Origin: an uncultured bacterium
Lineage (GTDB): Bacteria; Verrucomicrobiota; Lentisphaeria; Victivallales; Victivallaceae
Reading direction: 5' to 3'
DNA length: 11,118 nucleotides
Assembly (NCBI GenBank): GCA_949286445.1
Contig: CASECL010000171.1
Coordinates: 1 to 11,118, forward strand
In this document: in pieces, positions 6,150-11,118 of the stretch
Layout: each line of letters opens with the position of its first letter
Numbering within the stretch: the first letter of the stretch is position 1
Notes under the pieces: generated by a model
Seen by the model: the letters and a program-made list of their open reading frames with translations, nothing else
Database searches by the model: none
Told to the model about the DNA's origin: nothing
Translations under genes and position numbers: made by a program

Positions 6150-7532
6150 TTATTGCAATAAAAAGCCCAATTTGGACAATATTAACCGGGCTTTTTCATC
6201 CCCCCCGGTCACCCGATAGGCGGAAAACTCCCGGCGTATCGGATAATCACCCCTCAATTTTTCAAAAATTTTCGGATTTTCCGCCAGCCTTCCGGCATCA
6301 AGACGCACATCATACGATACATTTACCGCGGCACGGATCTGACCGTACACCGTATCATTTTCCGGCAGACTTATCACCGGCGTCAATGGAGGCGGCACCA
6401 CATCTGGATAGTAATCGGCAAGCTCCGGAATCTGGAAAATTTCTGCCGCCCGGCGGACTATCATACTGCTGCCATTGGCTTTGCCGTCGGTGGAATACCC
6501 CGCAATATGCGGTGTAGCTATGGCGGCATTTTTCCGCAATTCCGGATCAATATCCGGTTCATTGCGCCAGACATCCAGCACATAACTCCCAACCCGGCCG
6601 GACTTGAACGCCTGCTTCAATGCTTCTTCAACCACCGTTTCACCCCGGGAAGTATTGATAAACAAGGCTCCTTTTTTCAACCGTCCGAAAAATTCATCTC
6701 CGGCAAAATCACGGGTGGAACTATCCAGCGGGACATGCAGGGTAACCACATCGCTTTTTTCCAGCAATTCCTCAAGCGGAGTGAATTTTCCCATTCCCTC
6801 TTTTTCCGCCCGCGGCGGGTCATTGAGCAGCACAGTCATTCCCATGGCTTCCGCCGCCGCCGCCACTTTGCTGCCCACATTTCCCACCCCGACGACCCCG
6901 ATGGTCATCCGGTCCAGTGGCAGCTCAAGATTGAGCAGAACACTGGTCATATACTGCATTACTGAAGTGGAATTACATCCGGGGGCATTGCTCCACAAAA
7001 TGTTATTTTCCGCCAGGTACTCTGTATCAATATGGTCAAACCCGATAGTAGCGGAACCGACAAATTTAACTCCGGTTCCGGACAACAATTCCCGGTTGAC
7101 CCTGGTCCGGGTCCGGGTAATCAGGCAATTGGCATCACTCAAGTCAGCATTGGTTATCTCTCTGCCGGGCAGATATTTTACCCTGCCGTACGGCTCAAAA
7201 ACTCCGCGCAGAAAAGGTATTTTATCATCACAGACGGCAATAATTTTGCTGTGTTCATTAAGCAGCATATCCACCGGGGTGAAATTCTTTTTTTCTGAAT
7301 TGCATTTTTTGCAGCATACCACCAGATTTCCCCTGGTACTGCGGCCGCCGCGGGCAATCGGAACCAAATGATCCAGAGTCAGCTGCTCCCGGGGAAATTT
7401 TCTGCCGCAATAATGACAGATACCTTTATTCAGCAGATTTTGGAAATAACTGCTCTTTCTCAGCACCCGGGCCTTTTCCCGTTCCCGTTTCCGGGTAGCC
7501 GCATCAACGGTATGTTCAAAAAAGTCATCCAT
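6150..7532 (-). CDS. pdxB: HNH endonuclease domain fused to erythronate-4-phosphate dehydrogenase
   Basis: One open frame of 460 residues holds two complete modules. Residues about 1-92 are a small HNH nuclease. CHYC (39-42) and CKKC (74-77) would bind structural zinc, with LDHLVP (D54, H55) and N69 in the active site. The tail KKNFTPVD (81-88) resembles that of stand-alone HNH proteins of this size. From about residue 95 it is PdxB, which oxidises 4-phosphoerythronate to 2-oxo-3-hydroxy-4-phosphobutanoate in DXP-dependent pyridoxal 5'-phosphate synthesis. Evidence is GVGNVG (215-220), NTSRGE with R296, NEP with E325, TPHIAGY with H342 and the PdxB-specific C-terminal domain (VSYDVRLD, KLRGDYPIRREF, LSKLGF). 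Nothing separates the modules, and no good internal ribosome binding site exists for the possible internal start M89. The ATG at 7532 has only a distant AAAGG. It follows nifU by 86 nt. A fusion or a misjoined pair are the alternatives; see findings. Confidence 0.88.
   Translation of the reverse strand: MDDFFEHTVDAATRKREREKARVLRKSSYFQNLLNKGICHYCGRKFPREQLTLDHLVPIARGGRSTRGNLVVCCKKCNSEKKNFTPVDMLLNEHSKIIAVCDDKIPFLRGVFEPYGRVKYLPGREITNADLSDANCLITRTRTRVNRELLSGTGVKFVGSATIGFDHIDTEYLAENNILWSNAPGCNSTSVMQYMTSVLLNLELPLDRMTIGVVGVGNVGSKVAAAAEAMGMTVLLNDPPRAEKEGMGKFTPLEELLEKSDVVTLHVPLDSSTRDFAGDEFFGRLKKGALFINTSRGETVVEEALKQAFKSGRVGSYVLDVWRNEPDIDPELRKNAAIATPHIAGYSTDGKANGSSMIVRRAAEIFQIPELADYYPDVVPPPLTPVISLPENDTVYGQIRAAVNVSYDVRLDAGRLAENPKIFEKLRGDYPIRREFSAYRVTGGDEKARLILSKLGFLLQ
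6160..6196 (-). terminator. Intrinsic terminator overlapping the end of the pdxB frame
   Basis: AAAAAGCCC (6188..6196, minus strand) and GGGCTTTTT (6160..6168) form a perfect 9-bp stem with a 19-nt loop. The right arm ends in five T. The right arm and T run encode the last residues before the TAA at 6152..6150. The symmetric A/T ends mean it could also stop plus-strand transcription. It separates this unit from the ilvC promoter just beyond. Confidence 0.75.
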
Positions 7533-7589
7533 GAGCTACAAACGCCTTTCTGCCGCGCTTTTTTCAATGCAGTCTGTCCCCCCTCAGGC

Positions 7590-7620
7590 AATCACCGGCA
7601 TGCTATACTCTGCGGTGATT
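7590..7620 (-). other. Hairpin at the nifU stop codon
   Basis: AATCACCG (7613..7620, minus strand) pairs perfectly with CGGTGATT (7590..7597) around a 15-nt loop. The left arm starts inside the nifU TAA stop. It is followed by GCCTGAGGGG rather than a T run, so it is not a standard intrinsic terminator. It may be an intercistronic mRNA-stability or processing element between nifU and hnh::pdxB. Confidence 0.5.
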
Positions 7621-7897
7621 ACTTTGCCGTTTCAGCCCAGAGATCGTCAAGAATTTCCTGTATTTTTCCCAAACAACCGCCGCAGGCACCGCCGGCTTTG
7701 CAGTAATGGGTGATTTCTTCAGCAGCATGAAGATTGTTTGCTCTGGCTACATTGCGTATTTTCGCATCGGTAACTCCAAAACACTTGCAGACAATAACTC
7801 CATCTTTGCCGTCATCTTCATTTATAGGATTTTTTTCACCGCGGTACTGCGCGATCGCCGCCTGCAATGCCTCCATACCCATTACGGAACAATGCAT
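7619..7897 (-). CDS. nifU: NifU C-terminal part: third scaffold cysteine plus BFD-like [2Fe-2S] domain
   Basis: This 92-residue frame continues NifU after the in-frame TAG. It opens with MHCSVMG and then EALQAAIAQYRGE. In NifU this stretch contains the third cluster-binding Cys of the scaffold domain (here C3, or C105 counted through the stop). Next comes a BFD-like domain with VCKCFGV and GGACGGC, whose four Cys should hold a permanent [2Fe-2S] cluster. The C-terminal Nfu domain of long NifU proteins is absent. The frame is the same as the upstream part, separated only by TAG and one Lys codon. A GGAG sits 6 nt before the ATG, so separate initiation is possible. Whether it is a distinct polypeptide, the end of a read-through product or the remnant of a broken gene cannot be told from sequence alone. 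Confidence 0.8.
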   Translation of the reverse strand: MHCSVMGMEALQAAIAQYRGEKNPINEDDGKDGVIVCKCFGVTDAKIRNVARANNLHAAEEITHYCKAGGACGGCLGKIQEILDDLWAETAK

Positions 7898-7900
7898 TTT

Positions 7901-7903
7901 CTA
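7901..7903 (-). other. In-frame TAG codon splitting nifU
   Basis: The reading frame runs Leu-Pro-Glu-TAG-Lys-Met-His-Cys. In ordinary NifU (for example Azotobacter, LPPEKMHCSVMG) this position holds Glu, so one G-to-T change (GAG to TAG) explains it. There is no length change and no other stop up to 7621. Among the other complete genes in the window, stops are TGA or TAA, never TAG. Confidence 0.9.
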
Positions 7904-8203
7904 CTCCGGCAGACTTCCGAGAGCGGCGGCGATTTCCTCGTTAGTAATTTTAGCCGCCTCGTCCAGGGTTTTGCCCTTTACCATCTCGGTAAGCACTGAA
8001 GAAGATGCTATGGCACTGGCACAGCCGAACGTTTTGAATTTTGCGTCGGTAATGACGTCATTTTTATCAATACTGAGAGTAAGTTTCAGCGCGTCCCCGC
8101 AGCTGGCATTGCCGACCTCTCCGGTAGCGGAGGGGTTTTCTATTTCTCCGACATTTCTCGGATTCATGAAGTGATCCATGACTTGATCGGTATAATTCCA
8201 CAT
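7901..8203 (-). CDS. nifU: NifU/IscU-type Fe-S scaffold N-terminal domain, ended by in-frame TAG
   Basis: The 100-residue part matches the NifU N terminus from its first residues (MWNYTDQVMDHFMNPRNVG). It carries two of the three scaffold cysteines, C35 in ASCGDALKL with the nearby D37, and C61 in TFGCASAIASSS. NifU/IscU assembles [2Fe-2S] and [4Fe-4S] clusters from sulfur delivered by the cysteine desulfurase NifS/IscS. Ending at the TAG it lacks the third Cys, which lies four codons beyond, so alone it should be impaired. The start is ATG 8203 with GAGG (8210..8213) 6 nt upstream. An in-frame ATG at 8275 would add 24 unconserved residues and place the promoter inside the gene, so it was rejected. 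No nifS, iscR or suf gene is present. It heads the unit that continues into hnh::pdxB. Confidence 0.85.
   Translation of the reverse strand: MWNYTDQVMDHFMNPRNVGEIENPSATGEVGNASCGDALKLTLSIDKNDVITDAKFKTFGCASAIASSSVLTEMVKGKTLDEAAKITNEEIAAALGSLPE
7904..7907 (-). promoter_or_regulatory. Possible ribosome binding site for the NifU C-terminal part
   Basis: GGAG lies immediately before the TAG and 6 nt before ATG 7897. This is ideal spacing and would permit re-initiation by a ribosome that has just terminated. It also encodes Pro-Glu of the upstream domain, so it may be coincidental. Confidence 0.4.
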
Positions 8204-8234
8204 GATTTGCCTCGCAATATTTTTATGATAAGAA

Positions 8235-8262
8235 AATATAACCTGTTTTTGCTGAAATTCAA
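8235..8262 (-). promoter_or_regulatory. nifU promoter
   Basis: Minus strand: -35 TTGAAT (8257..8262), 16-nt spacer, -10 TATATT (8235..8240). Transcription would begin near 8228, leaving a leader of about 25 nt with a good Shine-Dalgarno. I see no IscR- or Fur-type operator. It is divergent from the promoter at 8294..8322. Confidence 0.6.
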
Positions 8263-8293
8263 GCATAAAAAACATTTTTTATTCTACATTGAG

Positions 8294-8322
8294 TTGCAAA
8301 ACCCGCTCCGGCATGCTATGTT
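8294..8322 (+). promoter_or_regulatory. Promoter of the alpha/beta hydrolase gene
   Basis: Plus strand: TTGCAA (8294..8299), 17-nt spacer, TATGTT (8317..8322), with TGC before the -10 giving an extended -10. Both hexamers match four of six consensus bases. The start near 8329 leaves a leader of about 49 nt. Confidence 0.5.
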
Positions 8323-8377
8323 CCGTGGCAGGTAGAACAGCAAACACTGCAGAAAATTTTTATCAGCGTCAGAAAAA

Positions 8378-9013
8378 ATGTCAAAATTCAAATTTCATCT
8401 TAAAACCGGACGTAAAAACAATGGCGAAACCGTAGTTCTGGTGCATGGTCTGTTTCACCGCTCATTCATGTTTCTTTCCTTTGCCCGTTACCTGGCTGAA
8501 CGCGGCTATGTGGTTTACAGTTACGATTACGCCAGCACCCGCGGCACGGTGAAGGAACTGGGGGACGGGCTGGCCGGGTATCTGCTTTCGCTCCGCCGGG
8601 AAATGCCGCCGGAAAGGCCGGTTCACCTGGTGGGACACAGCATGGGAGGCCTGCTGATAAGGTACGCAGTCAGTACCTGCGGCAACGAAATACATCCGGG
8701 GCGGATAATTATGCTCGGCACCCCGAACCACGGTTCGCCCATGGCTGACTATTACCTGAAAAAATTGGAATGGTCTCCGAAACTGGTGCGTTCACTGCCG
8801 GGTCTGGGTACTCAGGCAGATCATCCCGGGTTGCCGGAAGGGGTTGACTTGGGAGTTATCACAGCGGATTTTGACAACAAAGTGCCGGAAAAATCAACCC
8901 GGCTCGATAACTGCAAAGCATACTGCAACTTTCCACTGGGACACGTCGGATTGCTTTTTGACCGCAGGGTGATGGAAGCAGCGGAAAGGTTTCTCAGGAC
9001 AGGATTATTTTGA
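8378..9013 (+). CDS. Alpha/beta-hydrolase, lipase/esterase-like
   Basis: The 211-residue protein has the alpha/beta-hydrolase core. VLVHGLF (20-26) supplies the oxyanion-hole HG, GHSMGG (86-91) the nucleophile S88, and LGTPNHGS (113-120) follows as in many bacterial lipases and PGAP1-like esterases. H189 in LGHVGLLFD is the likely catalytic His, and D166 before VP the likely acid. No signal peptide is visible, so it should be cytoplasmic. The substrate is unknown; ester or thioester hydrolysis is the safest statement. No clear Shine-Dalgarno precedes the ATG, only an A-rich stretch. The gene ends in a 9-nt tail-to-tail overlap with recQ. Confidence 0.88.
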   Translation: MSKFKFHLKTGRKNNGETVVLVHGLFHRSFMFLSFARYLAERGYVVYSYDYASTRGTVKELGDGLAGYLLSLRREMPPERPVHLVGHSMGGLLIRYAVSTCGNEIHPGRIIMLGTPNHGSPMADYYLKKLEWSPKLVRSLPGLGTQADHPGLPEGVDLGVITADFDNKVPEKSTRLDNCKAYCNFPLGHVGLLFDRRVMEAAERFLRTGLF

Positions 9014-11086
9014 AAAGAACTTCCATTCCCAGCCGGAAGATTTGGCCGCTTCTTTATTTTTTGGCGATACGCCGTAGAGGTTGAGCTTGCACACCGTGCC
9101 CTTGGACTGCATCAGTCTTTTTCCCTCCGGAGTTATCTCCAGACAGGGGTAAAGCGGGTTTCCGGTGCGGGCAAGGTAGTTGGCTTCCTCCAAAGCCCGG
9201 AGAAAAGCCATAATTCTGGCCGGCTTAAAATCTCCCAGCACGCCGAAAAACGGCAATTCATCCAGTCTTGACGCCGCAATATCCGGGCTTATTTTTCCGG
9301 CGGCCACGGCACATATTTTCCCTGCGCCGAACCGTCCGTTAAGTTTTGAAACAATACGCAGCAGCATTTTGGCCGCCGCATCCTCCTCTTTGGACAACTC
9401 CCTGCCGACGGCATAATTTCCCCGGCAGTTATCGCAGTTTTCGCACTGCCACCCGGAGGAATCTTCCCCGAAATATTCCAATATGAAACTTTGTCGACAG
9501 CGGGAAGTCTGAGCATACTTCAATACCTGATCCAGTTTTTCCAGTTCAAAATTCCGTTTATCGGAAATTTCGGAAAAATCAATTTCAAGCTCGGCTTCAT
9601 CCGGGCGGAGCAATTCAGTACTGCTTCCGGCAAACGGCGGTTCCCACCGCAAACAATCACCGTCCAGTGTTCTCAATACCCGGCGGACCTGTTCAATATT
9701 CAATCCGGCAATATTGGAAAGTTCTTCCACCGTTACCGCAGTTTCATTATTGCCGAACATTCCTCCCACCCGGCTGATAAAACGTGAACGCTGAGTTTTT
9801 TCCGCTCCATGTTCGGCCAGCAGTTTACCGATGTCGGCGGCAAAACATAATTTCCCTCTGGCATCAGCTCGCCCGCCCCTGGCAACATAGCCGTATTTTT
9901 CCAGCAGTCGCAGAGCTGAACCAACCTGACTGGCACTTCTGGCCGCGGCAGTAAGCGGCACAATATCTTCCAGCGTAAGATAAATTGTATTGCTTCTGTG
10001 TCTTGCCGCCTCATAACGCAGAACGGAATAAACAGAATTAACCAATTCCGGGGACGGATTATTCAAATCTATCATAAATTCGTGAACATACCGGTCGGCG
10101 TAACTGAAAAGCATCCGGCATTCTGCTTCCTCACCGTCCCGCCCTGCCCGGCCGGCCTCCTGATAATATGCCTCCAGCGATCCGGTCATATTGTAATGAA
10201 TAACTCTTCTTACATCCGGCCGGTCAATCCCCATGCCGAAGGCATTGGTGGCGGCAAGCACCGGGCACGGTGAATTCATAAATTCATCCTGTGCACAGGT
10301 ACGTTCCGCATCCGACATTCCGGCATGGTAAGCAATGACACCGAAATTTCCGGCCAGTTCATCCACCGCCTTTCTGGTGGCGGCATAAATTATAGTTGGC
10401 TTGGGCTCCCGCAGTATTTTATCAATCAGAGCTTCCTTATCCTCTGCTTTCGGGGTATTGCAGAGCTCAAAACGCAAATTCGGACGGCGGAACCCTGCCA
10501 CAATTACCTCCATTTGCGGCCGTTTCAGCTGCACGGCAATATCCTTTCTCACCATGGGCGTGGCGGTGGCGGTAAAGGCGCAGATCTGCGGTATTTTGAA
10601 TTCCCCGGCAATTGCCCCGAGCCGGAGATAGGCCGGACGGAAATCATGTCCCCACTGACTGATACAGTGTGCTTCATCCACAATCATGGTATGAGGCGGA
10701 CAATTTTGCAGCAAATTCCGGAACGCAGGCAGATCCAGCCTTTCCGGAGCGACATAAAGCAGCTTTATTTCGCCATTGAGGACGCGTTTTACCGTATCTC
10801 TCTGTTCGGACACAGTATTTGCGCTGTTGAGGAATGCAGCGGGAATGCGGCGGCGTTCCAAAGCATCGACCTGGTCTTTCATCAATGAAATAAGCGGTGA
10901 TATAACAATGGCATATCCGGGCCGGATAAGCATAGGCAGCTGATAGCAGAGGGATTTTCCGGCTCCGGTGGGCATAATTACAGCAACATCATTTCCGGCC
11001 TCGATTTTGCGGATAATATCCTGCTGATGATCCAGAAACTTATCAAAATTAAAATACTGTTTTAATGCCTGACGTATCAAGTCCAT
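9005..11086 (-). CDS. recQ: RecQ-family ATP-dependent DNA helicase with extra winged-helix-like segment
   Basis: The 693-residue protein is a superfamily 2 3'-5' helicase acting in recombination and replication-fork repair. Motifs in order are the Q-type motif 0 (FLDHQQDII, 17-25), Walker A MPTGAGKS (38-45), SPLISLMKDQV (63-73), DEAH (137-140) with CISQWGHDFR, TATAT (172-176), IIYAATR (232-238), AATNAFGMGIDRPDV (278-292) and YYQEAGRAGRDG (307-318). In classical RecQ the zinc site follows at once. Here about 150 residues (350-500) of winged-helix-like sequence intervene before the zinc cysteines C530, C548, C551 and C554. An RQC winged helix follows (575-660), and there is no HRDC domain. Similar arrangements occur in Bacteroidetes-type RecQ. 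ATG 11086 lacks a visible Shine-Dalgarno, and an in-frame TGA lies 9 nt upstream, supporting this start. Confidence 0.95.
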   Translation of the reverse strand: MDLIRQALKQYFNFDKFLDHQQDIIRKIEAGNDVAVIMPTGAGKSLCYQLPMLIRPGYAIVISPLISLMKDQVDALERRRIPAAFLNSANTVSEQRDTVKRVLNGEIKLLYVAPERLDLPAFRNLLQNCPPHTMIVDEAHCISQWGHDFRPAYLRLGAIAGEFKIPQICAFTATATPMVRKDIAVQLKRPQMEVIVAGFRRPNLRFELCNTPKAEDKEALIDKILREPKPTIIYAATRKAVDELAGNFGVIAYHAGMSDAERTCAQDEFMNSPCPVLAATNAFGMGIDRPDVRRVIHYNMTGSLEAYYQEAGRAGRDGEEAECRMLFSYADRYVHEFMIDLNNPSPELVNSVYSVLRYEAARHRSNTIYLTLEDIVPLTAAARSASQVGSALRLLEKYGYVARGGRADARGKLCFAADIGKLLAEHGAEKTQRSRFISRVGGMFGNNETAVTVEELSNIAGLNIEQVRRVLRTLDGDCLRWEPPFAGSSTELLRPDEAELEIDFSEISDKRNFELEKLDQVLKYAQTSRCRQSFILEYFGEDSSGWQCENCDNCRGNYAVGRELSKEEDAAAKMLLRIVSKLNGRFGAGKICAVAAGKISPDIAASRLDELPFFGVLGDFKPARIMAFLRALEEANYLARTGNPLYPCLEITPEGKRLMQSKGTVCKLNLYGVSPKNKEAAKSSGWEWKFFSK

Positions 11087-11118
11087 AATTATATATCAAT
11101 GCCACTGCCGGTCCGGAG

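Noticed and set aside
8204..8275. Longer nifU start at 8275
   Set aside because: The extra residues are not conserved, and the promoter -10 and Shine-Dalgarno for ATG 8203 lie within this stretch.
7596..8320. Twelve-base repeat CCGGCATGCTAT at 7596..7607 and 8309..8320
   Set aside because: A shared 12-mer is expected by chance in 11 kb. Only the second copy overlaps a plausible promoter; the first has no -35 and no plus-strand gene behind it.
10325..10888. Long plus-strand open frame opposite recQ
   Set aside because: Shadow of the helicase coding strand; no ribosome binding site or recognisable protein features.
11087..11100. TATAAT just before recQ as evidence of a leaderless transcript
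   Set aside because: Its start site would fall inside the coding sequence after the ATG, and no -35 is present at the right distance.

Overview
The window comes from a bacterium of roughly 50% GC. Its genes encode enzymes of amino-acid, cofactor and Fe-S metabolism plus a ribosomal protein and a RecQ helicase. A PP2C phosphatase, hybrid-kinase-type signalling, a RecQ with an extra winged-helix segment and a NifU-type (not SUF) Fe-S scaffold together suggest a Gram-negative anaerobe, possibly of the PVC group (for example a Lentisphaerota-like lineage). That placement is inference with low confidence; nothing here proves a phylum. No insertion sequence, phage gene, CRISPR array or integrase is visible.

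Layout. (1) 1..29 is the 5' end of a tRNA gene leaving the window on the minus strand, behind rpsO (122..388, minus). (2) From a divergent promoter region, two overlapping plus-strand genes follow: a 2,4-diaminopentanoate-dehydrogenase-like oxidoreductase (637..1635) and a PP2C phosphatase (1632..2363). (3) After about 450 bp of apparently non-coding DNA, a minus-strand pair reads toward them: a degenerate hybrid histidine kinase (3513..4973) and, 2 nt downstream, a membrane-anchored PBP dimerization domain without a transpeptidase (2818..3510). (4) ilvC (5085..6065, minus) stands alone between its own promoter and terminator. (5) A minus-strand unit runs nifU -> hnh::pdxB. nifU is interrupted by one in-frame TAG between its scaffold and [2Fe-2S] domains. 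The next gene is an in-frame fusion of an HNH nuclease module to erythronate-4-phosphate dehydrogenase. (6) A plus-strand alpha/beta hydrolase (8378..9013) converges on recQ (9005..11086, minus) with a 9-nt tail-to-tail overlap.

How the genes may work together. NifU (Fe-S scaffold) and PdxB (pyridoxal phosphate synthesis) share a transcription unit. This makes sense because NifS/IscS cysteine desulfurases, which feed NifU, are PLP enzymes. The kinase/PBP-like pair looks like a non-catalytic envelope module: conserved folds, but phosphoacceptor His and Asp and the transpeptidase domain absent. It is the best candidate for an undescribed system. The HNH-PdxB fusion and the TAG in nifU are the other two observations that deserve checking first.

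Promoter-like elements recur with the same form: a TTG(A/T)A-type -35, a 16-17 nt spacer and a TATATT/TATAAT-like -10. The tetramer CCGG is strikingly common throughout.
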